Positions 21,146-31,933 of a DNA stretch of 64,000 nucleotides are shown here, piece after piece (the first letter of the stretch is position 1; the number at the start of each line of letters is the position of its first letter). Both the position numbers and the translations under genes were made by a program. Below the pieces are notes generated by a model. It did no database searches and had not been told where the DNA came from. It was given only the letters and a program-made list of their open reading frames with translations. The stretch is from Puccinellia tenuiflora (lineage: Eukaryota > Streptophyta > Magnoliopsida > Poales > Poaceae): positions 3,357,092 to 3,421,091 of the forward strand of contig QRDG01000473.1 of assembly GCA_012064385.1 (NCBI GenBank), written 5' to 3'.

Positions 21146-22929
21146 CCAAAGAGATCGTACGACTTAACTCCAGAGGAACTCGAGGAGTCGGTGCGTGCCG
21201 ATGTGGCCCGACAATTAGCTCCGAAACGGCCCCCGCCTAAAGAGATAATACCAGCAGAAAAGTTGAGAAATTTATAAAAAATCTAACGGGTCCCCGGCCA
21301 GAGCCGCCTAAATTGCGAGATGACTATGATCGTGTTTTGGAGAAGACAATTAGTCAAGAGCAGGAGGAGAAGGAGGCTGCCTATCGCCTAAAGAGGCAGC
21401 AGATGCAGGAGGAGAAGGAGGCGGCAGATCGCCTAAAGAAGGAGCGGTTCAAGGCGGCAAAATGCGGGAAAAACGTGGCCCAGCTCGGAGAACAGGCAAA
21501 ACAGTCGATCTCCCCGCTGAAGGTGATATCCGATAAGAAAGTTCACCACGACACTGGCACCATAGGCTGCCCCCAGAAGTATCAGTATGCATGGACATAT
21601 GTCTACGGGAAGTCCCTGGTCAGACCTGAGGAGGTCAATTCTCTAACAACACAATTGCGTCGATTGCATCTGTGGTACGAGAAAGCCGTAGCGGTCGGGC
21701 ATGAGTACTTCTGGGTGTCATATAAGAAAGAGCATTACTTCACGGATGACGCGATGTATATTCCGTTTTCTGAAATTTTTCAGTTATTCAATCAACAAAT
21801 CCCTCGCCAGTTGTTATTGTCTGTAATTGATTTATTTCTGCAATTTAATTAAGTATCTAGCTCTGCCCGTTCATTGCCTGTAATTACCTCACTACATTCT
21901 TTTGTACCGTAGAATGAAGATTATCGAATGCAGGGAACGCCGCATCTTTGACATCGGGTTCATTGACCCATATTATATTAATGAAGTGACCGTAAATAAC
22001 CATCCCGAGGACACAGAGAATAACTTGTTCCGGTGGTTAGTGAAACTAAATACTTGCGCAGAAATGCTTTTTCCTTACGTCTTCCAGTGAGTGTTACTGT
22101 ACCTTCTACACATTCTATTTTGCTTACTCCATGTTTAATGTAATCTATGAGTCATGGACATATAAACGTGCGTAGTTCCCACTGGATTTTGCTAATCATT
22201 AGAGTTGACCAAGGACTCGTTCAAGTCATGGACTCGTTAAGGAAAAACATGGAAGAGTACCAAAGCTTGCAAGATATGCTCCAGAGGTAATTTTAATCAT
22301 TATCGCTCTATATCGTCCTCTTTCATTCATTTTCTGATATCAAGTAATTAATAACTCCTTTAATCATTTTCTTTTAGCGGCCAGGGTTTGGAAACAATTC
22401 ATCGTGAAGGTTCCAGGGGAATGGAAACCGAAGTTGTATTTTTATACCACCAAGGTAAGTAGTACTATATATATAGGTCCGCACAACTCTTTAATTGTCG
22501 TTTCAATACCATTATCATGCTTGATTATTATTTGATTAAATTCTATTTTCTGTAAAGTGGTGTGAGAGGCAGCAACAGGGGACAAATTTATGTGCATACT
22601 ACGTTTTTTAGTACATGCGCTCTTTTGTCAGTGAGCGGAATAGAGAACAAATAACAGCTTATGTATGTATACACTCTTCGCATTTTTTTATTACCATATT
22701 GTGTTGAGTTCCATTCATAAATTATTTTATTATGATTTCATATATACAGTTATAAACAACTCACATATTCATATTGATCTAGATGGAGCGAATGCGGGAC
22801 CAGCTCATACCAGCGAAGCGCCTAAAAGCAATTCAAGAGGAATTGGCGGGATTTTTGAACTCGGAGGTCCTGAAGAAAACTGGAGAATTTTATCACAAAA
22901 GCAATTATTTTTTGCCTCCATGTAATTGA
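21146..22929 (+). pseudogene. ORF2-Ulp1 gene of CACTA-1, 3' half only
   Basis: The segment parallels 15830-17630. It holds the coiled coil (LEKTISQEQEEKEAAYRLKRQQ), the conserved HDTGTIG...WTYVYGKSLVRPEEVNSL block, and Ulp1 exons at 21913-22086, 22176-22286, 22385-22454, 22558-22662 and 22783-22929. The frame is intact at the point where the CACTA-2 copy has an inserted base (near 21690). In its place a deletion near 21795 removes part of the protease's first exon, a GTAAGT donor has become GTAATT, and loss of one A shifts the stop to 22927-22929. The catalytic His, Asp and Cys exons are all present. It lacks a promoter and its N-terminal half. Confidence 0.82.
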
Positions 22930-23139
22930 CATGATCTGGACGTGTGAGAAACGTGATGTCGGTCTAGTAACTTGAACGTGATCTCGACGTGTGGGCTTAT
23001 GTTTGTATGTATGAATCAAACGTGAACTCGGTGTATTGTATAATTTATGTGTATGATTGTCTGCGCAACGTGATCTTCGTAAAAAATAATTAATCGAAAA
23101 ACAAAAATCGAACCCCCCCAAAAAATAAAAAAGAACAAA

Positions 23140-23345
23140 ACGCTGAAACCTCTTTGGTCCCGGTTGGTAATACCAACCGGGACCAAAGGGTTCCGGCCCG
23201 GAGCCCCCCCGCCCCGCCCACGTGGAGGCCCATTGGTCCCGGTTCTTAAGGTACCGGGACGAAAGCCCCCCCCCCCCCCCCCTTTTGTCCCGACCCTTTA
23301 GTCCCGGTTAGAAAACCGGGACCAATGCCCCTTTTTCTACTAGTG
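23140..23345. repeat. Subterminal inverted repeats and right end of CACTA-1
   Basis: GGTCCCGGTTGGTAATACC and its complement form a hairpin at 23155-23187, with further GTCCCGGTT units to 23330. A C run lies near 23268-23282. The segment ends with the TIR at 23345. Confidence 0.8.
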
Positions 23346-24105
23346 AACATGTAATGTAGTCCAAACAACCAATACGACCTGAAGAGCAAGACTAGGCTAG
23401 ACTAAGGGTGAACATCTACAAACCGTCCTTCATAGCAGCATGGAGTGAGCGGATCATTCCAATCGTCCACTCCAGCGCTTCACGACCCTGTCTGCTAGGT
23501 ACTGGTTCACATACCTGCAAGTAGATACAATTTTATATCGACCACCAGTCGATTGTGTTGGGAAGATAACCTTAATACATGATCTTGAAATGCTTCCTTC
23601 TGAGCCACATTTTGGAAATGTTGTGTGACAGTGTTAACTGGACTGTGTCCTTTAAGTCTACCATTTTCAATCTACCGATCTATTCTTGGACTCAAAATCG
23701 GAGTCAAATTTAATTTACATTTAATTGGGTCCCCATAACCGCTACGATGGCCAAGTTCGAGTCGCAAAGAAGCCTAGTAAACCAACTTAGGGGAATTTAT
23801 GTGAATGATATATTGGATTGGTATGGCCACTAAATGAGTCGTTCTCTACTTCGGGAGGGTATGTTCATACGTGTATTGTGGTTCCAAAAAATCAATTGGA
23901 TCTTTGGTAAATTTCAATGTAATGTCCAAGTAACTTTAATTTAGGTCTAAGTTCATCTAAATTAATTGAATTTTGACCAATCGACACGCCAAATTCAACA
24001 CGCCAATGCTTAAACCAGTGGCGCGTGAGAACAAAAATTCGCCATTGATACTAGAACTACACTAGAATTTTCCTACTAGTGGTAACTTCAAAATTCATTT
24101 ATGAA
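23346..24105. other. Old intergenic DNA, module shared with 44430-44870
   Basis: No gene is seen. The stretch 23605-24050 is recognisably similar, although diverged and gapped, to 44505-44870. Shared phrases include gccacattttg, aatgagt-gttctc-acttc, and ttaattgaattttgaccaat. It is noncoding on both strands. Confidence 0.5.
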
Positions 24106-24356
24106 CAAACAACCGTTCATGCATTACTGTAGGTGAGGAACTAAAGTCTCACGTCAATACTTCACTACACCACCCCTCCATATATACATGAAACCAATAC
24201 CTGAAACAAGCGTGTATGCCCCATTCATTTGCCATAGAGAGAACAAGTAAGGTGGGGGTGTGCGATGATAATCAGAAGCATGGATGGTTAGTGTTGGGAA
24301 TGAGATGAATCAAAAAATTGCGCCATATATGATGCTAGTCCATCAACTTGCTTATT
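24106..24356. repeat. Noncoding module A, copy 1
   Basis: About 250 bases, containing gtgaggaactaaagtc-cacgt, a TATA-like ccatatatacatgaaacc and gttagtgttgggaatgagatgaatcaaaaa, reappear at 27635-27890 with scattered differences. Neither copy codes for protein. The shared TATA-like element could be part of an old promoter. Confidence 0.65.
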
Positions 24357-24531
24357 TAAAAAACAAGTCATGCTATAAGCATTCAGTTTTACTATAGTTT
24401 GACTTCAAGTAGCTACATTTGACAACATAGGTGTAGCCATGAATGAAGTTGTCATGGCAGATAGGAAGGTTGACCGGTTGTCGCAAGGTTAGAGTTGTTG
24501 TACCGACAACCAATTCCACGCTTCTACACTG

Positions 24532-24738
24532 GTGGAACTTCATTCAAAAGATCGGCTGCAGCCTCGAGTCCGGCGGGACATTAATGCTATGGTCATATGC
24601 ATGGTTAGATGTCTGTGGATAGAAAGGAATCGAAGAACCTTACAGGATCGATCATCTGTAGCGCCGGCTGTAGCGGATATCATCAGGCAGGGGTGCGTTG
24701 CCGTGAATTGCAGAGGGCGGTTCGGCAGATTATAGCTA
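24532..24738 (+). mobile_element. LINE reverse-transcriptase C-terminal remnant
   Basis: The frame reads RRDINAMVICMVRCLWIERNRRTLQDRSS...IIRQGC. This matches the end of plant LINE ORF2, where a Trp-x-x-x-ARG/Arg-Asn motif (WKERNxRxF) precedes a final helix. Only about 67 residues remain, and the catalytic RT part is absent. Confidence 0.6.
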
Positions 24739-24850
24739 TTAACTCCTCATTAGCTGCATGTGGAGTTGCTGGTTGGCATGCTTTTGCGACCTTGTGGGTA
24801 ACGCAGCTGCTGCATCTTGTGTAAAAAAAAATCTCTCTATCTTATTGAGG

Positions 24851-25778
24851 AAATTGTACATAACACCAACTGTTGGGGCTTTTGTTACATCAAACCACAA
24901 CCTGAGCATTTTATTGCACAAAACACCAATATTTCGGTTAATTATTTGCACAAAACACAAAACCAATATTTAGCCTATTTAACAGATAATTAATCAGCTG
25001 GGCCCACCAAACGCCACCGTGGTCGCTTGGGAGTTGGGATTAGACTCCTAGTCCCGAATCAACCAGACCATTAGCGAGAGACTCGAACAGAGAGAGGAGG
25101 CAGCGGCCAGGACAGCATGCGCCCAGGCGACGGCGGCGCGACGGCGGCGAGGCCGTGAGGATGGGGAGATAGAGAAGGAATCTACGGCGAGGATGGAGAA
25201 GGAGGCCGACCAAGTGCTCCGCGGATTTGCAGCGGAGGCAAGCACCATGCGGCGAGTGCGCCGGTGACGAGGATCCCAGCCATGGATATTTGGAATTATT
25301 TCTTGGCTGACATTAGGTATCTGGTCTCCCTCGTGGTTACTAGATTACCATCACATTTTATGCTTGTCGGTACCTGTGCCAAAGAGTCATGCTTGTCATC
25401 CAGATTCAGATATGAGATATGCCATGTCCGTGAGATGAACAAGAGTAAACTACATCTCTCCGTACGAACTGAAAAGCCCTCTTTGGCCTGGATACCACAG
25501 CGCCGGTGCGCCGCCGCCGCCAGTGATTTGTCCGCGGATCTTGTCGCCGGCGTGCCGCCGACGGCGGGTCACATCATGTTGCTCTGCTCCCTGTTTGTTC
25601 GAACCGGTCAGTTCGTGAGTTCATCTCCCAGGTGGCTAATTATATGTCAAATAGGCTAAACACTGGATTTATGTTTTGTGCAAGTGATTACCCCAAAGGT
25701 TGGTGTTTTGTGCAAAGAAAAGCTAGGGTTGTGGTTTGGTGCAACAAAAACCCTAACTGTTGGTGTTACGTGCAATTT
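24851..25778. mobile_element. Mutator-like element with ~150-bp terminal inverted repeats
   Basis: Positions 24851-25003 and the complement of 25625-25778 align over about 150 bases (aaattg-ac-taacaccaactgtt, caaaccacaacc, gcacaaaacaccaa, tatttagcctattt). The enclosed 620 bases contain a GC-rich stretch (25085-25260 and 25495-25570) unlike the AT-rich surroundings, as seen in Pack-MULEs that carry gene fragments. The ORF at 25264-25659 reads into the right repeat and has no known domain. A clean 9-bp target duplication was not found at the borders. Confidence 0.65.
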
Positions 25779-25934
25779 GCTCTATATTGAAGGTAGATGC
25801 GTGTTGTGCTAAAAAAAATGAAGCAGGAGTTACTATTCCTTAGGTGCAGAAAATTAGGGGTATCTCATCTGTCAGTACAATACCCAGGCATATTGCGCAC
25901 AGTCTGACGAACGGGCACGTCGACGACCTAGTTA

Positions 25935-26239
25935 GGCCGTCCGTAGTGCTACAGGTTGTACCGTGTCTTAGGTGTCCACGTTGGATACTTTGCTTAGGTG
26001 GAGGCCTATTAAATGAGAAAGGGTGAGGAACCGGTTCTTATTTAGACTACGGCTCTTATCACAGAATCCAAGAGAAATTGCATGGCTTGGCCAATTACTG
26101 TGTGGGGCTGTGCTTGGAATGAGCAAAAGTAATAAATTCTAAGAAACGGCAGACTAAAAACGGTGATGTTTCTTAATACTACATGCTGACATGGAGTGGC
26201 TTTAGATACAAAGTATGCGGTACCGCACTACGGACGGCC
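25935..26239. mobile_element. Tourist-like MITE
   Basis: GGCCGTCCGTAGTGC opens the element and its complement closes it. TTA is present on both sides (25932-25934 and 26240-26242), the target duplication of PIF/Harbinger elements. The length of 305 bp is typical of a nonautonomous copy, and no coding content is seen. Confidence 0.8.
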
Positions 26240-26361
26240 TTAGCTAGAGTAGCTAGCTATCTCACGGCCCTGCAACCGACAGCCCAATGCACAGAGCCTA
26301 CGACGACGCGATTACGTACGGGAAATCGATCTGTGACCGCTCTGCTATCAGGCAGACCAAA

Positions 26362-26480
26362 ATGAATGAATGATGCTCGTGTCATTCGCACGGTCATCAT
26401 GGGGACTCACCGATTCTGCCGTGACAATGCCAACATTATTTCTTCCAGAAGATCGATCCATCGATGAGAGGGACGACAAA
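26362..26480. repeat. Noncoding module B, copy 1
   Basis: The phrase gatgctcgtgtcattcgcacggtcat through ccagaagatcgatccatcgatgagaggga recurs in diverged form at 28808-28940 and again at 42205-42305. No coding frame is conserved among the copies. Confidence 0.65.
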
Positions 26481-26506
26481 GTAAGGCAAATGGTCATAAA
26501 GCCGAA

Positions 26507-26895
26507 ATGGAGGCCGAGCTCCACTGAGCACTGTATTCAAAAAAAAAAAACTAAAATTGATATTTTTAGGTTTCAAAATATTCGATAAAAAATATTGGCT
26601 GCCGAGTATGTTGAGATCTATAACTCTGGAAAATTTCAATACAAAATAGGCTTCACCAAAATGATAAATCTGACAAAATTTCGAAATTTTGAATCCAGGC
26701 ACTATTCACCTATCTAGATCTACATATTTGTCTTTTTTACCCAGGCCAAAATATATCAAATATATTATCAAGATTTGGCAAACTGGTAGATCTCGGTATT
26801 ATCTAAGTCTAGTATTTGTTCCAGAAATTTTTGAAGCCTAAAATATTGATTTTGGATTTTTTGGAATACCGAGCTCCGTGGAGCTCGGCCTCCAT
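26507..26895. mobile_element. MITE with GGAGGCCGAGCTCC terminal inverted repeat
   Basis: The left end atggaggccgagctccactgagc pairs with the right end gctccgtggagctcggcctccat. The interior is AT-rich and noncoding. No convincing target duplication was found, so the superfamily is unassigned; the TIR style fits Mutator-type MITEs. Confidence 0.65.
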
Positions 26896-27634
26896 AGCGA
26901 CACACTCGGCAAAATTGCAGGTCTCAACTCCTCACTCTCTGCTGACCCCTCAACGTGCAGACGTGTTCTCTTAGCTCACCCCTCACTCTCAGGTCTCAAC
27001 TCCGTTTACATATTTGGGAGAAGACACTGCTTTGATTCTCTCTGCTGACCCCTCACTCTCAACTCTCATGCCCTAAGAAAATCGGCCAGCTGACACGGTT
27101 GAGTAGCATCGGAGCCAGAGGCAAGCGGGCGAGTTTGTGGAGGGTACTGCCACTATTGATGATATTTGAAAATATTATAGATTAGATGATAACATTGGCG
27201 AATTTTCCTTTAATCTAATTGGAACAAGGATAGATTTCATTTATGATTTGGTGACCATGGTATCGATTTTGACGGTTGCGACGACAAGTATCGAAAGAGG
27301 TTTATCCCCTATGAGTCTAGCGTAGAATAAATCGAGAAATAATATGCGTGATGATCTATTAAACAGTTGCTTAATTATTGACATATATTCATCGGGCTAA
27401 TTTTTGCAGAGTAAACGGAGATGATATAGTTGAGACTTTCGTGACAATGAGAAGGGGTAGATGTAATTTTTTATTCTTGTCAGACTATTTCATATCTATA
27501 CTATTTTATAGTAATTTTCACTGATTTAACTTATTTAGTGTGTTCACATCCGGACATGTCGACTATCGCATGTTCGGCTCGGTAGCTAGCTACTACTAGT
27601 AGTACTACATGTTATCTTCGGATTCCATTTATGA
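26896..27634. other. Intergenic DNA without recognised genes
   Basis: The region includes duplicated phrases around ctctctgctgacccctcac (26936 and 27037). The segment 27384-27430 (catatattcatcgggctaatttttgcagagtaaacgg) is repeated in diverged form at 40580-40625, part of the local module duplication. Confidence 0.45.
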
Positions 27635-27890
27635 CACAAACAATTGTCTGTGCCTGTTGGTGAGGAACTAAAGTCCCACGTTAGTACACCTCACCTCTCC
27701 ATATGTATATATGAAACCAAACAAGCACATGAAACAACGTGTATGTCCCCTTCATTTGGTAAGGAGCGAACATGAAAATGAGGGTTTGGGCGACGGTAAT
27801 GAGCAGCATGAATGGTTAGTGTTGGGAATGAGATGAATCAAAAATATGCGCCGGATACGATGGTAATCCATCAGCTAGCTGATCTTCCAA
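27635..27890. repeat. Noncoding module A, copy 2
   Basis: This is the counterpart of 24106-24356, with the same order of phrases including the TATA-like segment and gttagtgttgggaatgagatgaatcaaaaa. The A-to-B spacing is 1.2 kb here and 2.3 kb in copy 1; the Mutator-like element and Tourist MITE account for most of the excess in copy 1. Confidence 0.65.
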
Positions 27891-29009
27891 GTAGCTATTT
27901 TTGTCATGATCATATTGTAATCATTCGTTTGTACGGTACATTCTCCTCGAGTAGCTATTTTTGTCATGATAGGTGTGTGCACCAATGACCTGGCTAGCTG
28001 CTTAGACTGCCCATAGTGCTGGTAACTTGACTAGTAACTAAGTAGCCAGGTCAGCAAATTTGCTTATGTGGCCGTGAGTAAATGAGGAGAGAGGTCATCT
28101 GAGTAACCTATTTGGTTACCGTAACATACACACCGTACGAGATGCTTTTAATGTCAAATCGATCAAGTGCGGCTCTTTGACTAGTTTTGATCGATGGAAA
28201 CGAATGGCTCTGCTACTGCATACAGTACCATTTTGCTGTTGCATGAAGATGGAGCATTTCGGTTTGAGCCTGAATCGCTACACTGCTATTGTGCAAACGT
28301 GAACATGTGAAAGTGAACCGTTCTGCTACTCCATGTATTTGGTGTGTGATATCTTTTTTTTTTTTGCCGTAACTTTTTTCTCTGTGAACCTGATGTTCCG
28401 TTTCTTGTCAGTTTGACTTTTTTCAGATTCTTAAAATAGGTTTTATATAGTTTAATGATATTATATTAACACTTTATTATTTATTATAAATCAATTCAAA
28501 TTTGTGTTCATGTTTTTATCCGTGTGTACCAACAAGCAAATTTTGTTAGATTGATACATGCCACAAATAGAACACAATGTTGGATTACTATTATAGATCC
28601 TACAATGTAATAAATGAGGATTTCGATGTTATCACACACATGACACTATCCACTATGGAGGTAGTAACATACCCTAGTGACATGTGGATGTTATTAGTCT
28701 AAGTTACGGACCTAGGGCGACGCGACGACTATATATGTGTCATCGATCTATCTATGACCTGTATGTATGTATGTATGTATGTATGTATGTGGACCAAAAG
28801 TTGAACGAATGATACTCATCTTATTTGCCCGGTCATTATGGGACTCGCCGACTGATCTGTCGTGACGGTGCCATCATTTTTTCATCAATCCATCCAGAAG
28901 ATCGATCCATCGAGGAGAAGGAAGAGACAAAACAGGATAACCAAGCAAGCACACGGCAAGGTAGCTTGCATATGCGCATGCGTGTTTCTGTTGTGCTAGC
29001 AACTAGTGC
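27891..29009. repeat. Noncoding DNA with module B copy 2 and gtat microsatellite
   Basis: No gene is seen. A probable decayed MITE spans about 28007 (gactgcccatagtgctggtaac) to 28710 (cactatggaggtagtaacata). A gtat tandem run lies at about 28762-28790. Module B copy 2 occupies 28808-28940. Confidence 0.45.
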
Positions 29010-30249
29010 ATACATGTTTATAGATGATAAAACTTTTCGTGAAGGATTATTTTGAAAAGTTTGTCAAAAATTTTAAGTTTATAATTTTCACTAGCAACTA
29101 GTGCACATAAAAGGAATCCATGCCGAAGGATTTCTTTTTTCGATGTTTTCTTCATTTTATTTGAGTTTTTTCAGAAAAAGGTCAAAATGACGAGCACAGC
29201 TATATGTTGAAAGGGGTAAAAAAATTCAAAACTATCGACGATTCTGTGAAATAATCACTACTTGTGTATCTTAAAATGATTTTTGTAAAAATTTCAGAGC
29301 AAACTATCACACACTTGTAGTTAAAATTGAAATTACTTTCTGAAAATCAACATAAAGTCATTTAAATGTGTGCAATTCGGTAGAAAGTGAAAAAATTCCT
29401 AATATTTGGGGATCCATCAAATATGGACTACTTTGTGTCTAATTGGGTGTGTACCATTTTGCACCATATTGTCTTAAAAATCATTTTTGACACTTAGAAA
29501 ATTATATTTAGAAAAATAATTTGAAAAAAAACTTTGTTCGGTAACATTGTTTCCCATACCAAGATACACCAATGTGCCAAATAGGGCCACATTATCACAA
29601 ACTATTCAACAGGAATGGTCATATCTTGGTCGTTGGGCTTAAAACATATACTTGTTTATAGATGATATACCTTTTTGTAAAGGATTCTTTTGGAAAGTTT
29701 GTAAAAAATCAAGTTTATCTTTTTTACTAGCAACTAGTGCACATAAAAGGATTCCATGCCCAAGGATTTTTTTTTTTGATGTTTTCTTCAATTTCTTTGA
29801 GTTTTCTCAAAAAAAAAAAGGTCAAAATGACGAGCACGGTTATTCGTTGAAAGGGGTCAAATTTTTTAATACTATCGACGGTTCTGTGAAATAATCAGTA
29901 CTTGTCGTGGTATGTTACATGGCATATGCCTAAGAAAAGGCTTGAGTGGTGTGGGAGCAACTGTCACAAACGGTGGCATCCGCAAGCGGATTGAGCACAA
30001 GCGTGGACGCAAACACATGGTGTACCCAGGTTCGGAACCCTCGTATAGAGGTTACACTCCTACTCCTGCTTGTTCTTGCTATTATCAGTGGACACCTTAC
30101 AAGAGTGCTCCTTTGTGTGTAACTTAAAATGATATTGAAAAAGTTTAAGAGCAAACTATCACACAATTGTAGTTTAAGGTGGAATTAATTTCGGAAAAAT
30201 AAACATAAAGACATTTAAATGTGCGAAATTAGGTAGAAAGCGAGAAAAA
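29010..30249. repeat. Tandem duplication of a ~400-bp noncoding unit, second copy interrupted
   Basis: The stretch 29010-29410 and the stretch 29645-30249 align through tgtttatagatgat, ctagcaactagtgcacataaaagg, aatgacgagcac, actatcgacg-ttctgtgaaataatca and ttaaatgtg. The second copy contains a foreign block at about 29906-30118 with acccaggttcggaaccctcg and gaggttacactcctactcctgc, which resembles retroelement sequence but could not be assigned. No gene is seen. Confidence 0.65.
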
Positions 30250-30532
30250 TCCTACCGGCAAAGACCGATTTTCATTTTTTAAAATTTCGGTAAGGATAAA
30301 TCTTCTTTGCCGTGTGTAAACACACGGTAAAGACTTACCGCGACTGCGCCGTCGGCACCGCCGTTCGGTGGACACGTGTATATTTTTTTGTATCATGTGT
30401 CTTTCTTTTTCGTGTGCATTTTGTTTTCTTGTTCGAGTGCCCGACGTTATCGTGTGTTTTCCATGCTACTTCATCATGCGTTGTTCTTTGCCGTGTGCCG
30501 CACACGTCAAATATTTCTTTGTCGTTTGTGCC
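30250..30532. mobile_element. CACTA-like fragment with CTTTGCCGTGTG repeats, split by the Gypsy element
   Basis: Repeats of ctttgccgtgtg and its complement cacacggcaaag occur here and again just beyond the Gypsy element (40512-40578). The right-hand part ends in ccatagtg, the complement of CACTATGG. The left edge reads cctaccgg rather than CACTACCGG. The remnant was cut at 30532 by the GTGCC-duplicating insertion. Confidence 0.5.
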
Positions 30533-31933
30533 TGATAACCCCCAAGATCAGGGGATCACTGTAGCACCTCTCAATGTGGAAGAAGGGTATCGATCCGCAG
30601 GAGCAAGAAGGAAAAGTTATCTATTCCCTACAACTAAAGTGTCACAAGTTTTAGTTGATTTTGCACTAAACAAGTTTAAAGAACAAGATGGTTGATTTAA
30701 TGGATGGAAGTTTAATGTAACAAAACAAGAATGTGAAAGTGTCCCAATCCTCTTTAATGCAAGAGGACAAGACAAGGGAACAAGAGTGTGAAAGTGTCCC
30801 AATCCTCTTTAATGCAAAAGGACAAGGCAAAGGTGTAAACAGTGCTTTGGAAATAAGGCCTAGGGATCATACTTTCACTAGTGGACACTCTCAACAATAA
30901 TAATATAATTGAATACATAGATATTTCCTCTTCACTATGCTACCCCGAACTATCCTCTGGTTGGATAACGAACACCAATCCATTATGTAGGGCTACAAAA
31001 AGCACACCTTAAAGTTCGTATTCCACATCTATGGACACTTCAAGCGGTCACTATTCGCATCCAAAGATAGTACTAACAAACACCACAATATCATAGAGAC
31101 ACCCAACACAAATAATAACGCATGATAAGTATTCATGTAATCTTTAGCCTAAGAGACACACACGGTGCACACACTGTCAACTTCACACCATGGGACAAGG
31201 GTGACTCCGGAAATCACATCAATAAAACCACTTGAGTAGCATAATTCATAAGATGATGAAGAGTAACATCTATGGATTCAACTAGATTACAAAGCTCATG
31301 ATCACACAAAGATCACACCATGGGAGAGAGAGATAAACCACATAGCTACCGGCATGAGCCCTCAGCCCCGATGAGGGACTACTCCCTCCTCATCATGGAG
31401 ATGGTGGAGATGAGATGATCTTGTTGTAGAAGTTGATGATGAACACGCCGGAGAGGGGTGGAGCCCTCCGGAGGTGGATTCCGGCGGCGTTTCCCCCCTC
31501 CGATCTTCTCCGGCGGCAGCCCTCTGCCTCTCTGTTTCTGGTTTTGCGTTTCTCCGCCGCCTCCCTCTGGAAAACGTCGGGGGACCTTTTATATAGGCAT
31601 TTTTAGGTCACGAGGATGCTTCTGGGCGAAGGATCGATGCAAACGGGGCCACGAGGGCCAAATTGGATGGGCCCACGCGGCATGGTACTGTAGCCATGTG
31701 GGACCCCCCCCCCTTTTGGTCCTCCGGCCTCCATTCTTTGACTTCTTTCGCTCCTAAATCTTCTCCTTCCAAAATAATGACTCCCCTAAATTTATAGCTC
31801 ATTATGACGTCGTTAAGGTCCTGAAACAAATAAAGAAAGAAATTGGGGTTTTCTGCCTGCGCAGTATTAATTCCATATAAAGGGGAAATCATTATAAATT
31901 ACCAAAGTTCATGTATGCATTTTAGATGCATCA
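30533..31933 (-). repeat. 3' LTR of the Gypsy-type element (1401 bp)
   Basis: This is the left copy in window coordinates and the 3' LTR in the element's sense. Relative to the other LTR it lacks about 69 bases between ttaccaaa and gttcatgtatgc (compare 40408-40480). The purine-rich AAGCTTGGGGATGT lies on the minus strand just inside it (about 31934-31947), in the position of a polypurine tract. Confidence 0.92.

Larger units (their letters stand above)
5403..23345 (+). mobile_element. CACTA-1: CACTA (En/Spm) DNA transposon, host of nested CACTA-2
   Basis: The left end is CACTAGTAGAAAACAGGCC and the right end is the complement, TTTTTCTACTAGTG, giving a 13-bp shared terminus. The three bases aac occur at 5400-5402 and again at 23346-23348, the exact 3-bp target duplication expected of CACTA elements. 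Without the nested CACTA-2 (7470-18187) the element is about 7.2 kb. Content in order: hairpin-rich left end, a small two-exon gene, tnp2 (split), a rearranged spacer, the 3' half of a second gene ending in an Ulp1-like protease, and a hairpin-rich right end. The tnp2 gene is broken, so the copy is non-autonomous. Confidence 0.95.

Noticed and set aside
24316..24345. Conserved phrase gttagtgttgggaatgagatg as a microRNA candidate
   Set aside because: No convincing foldback partner was found in the flanks and it matches no microRNA that I could recall.
31458..31757. Frame MEPSGGGFR in both Gypsy LTRs
   Set aside because: It lies inside the LTR on the antisense strand, has no domain, and is shared simply because the LTRs are copies.
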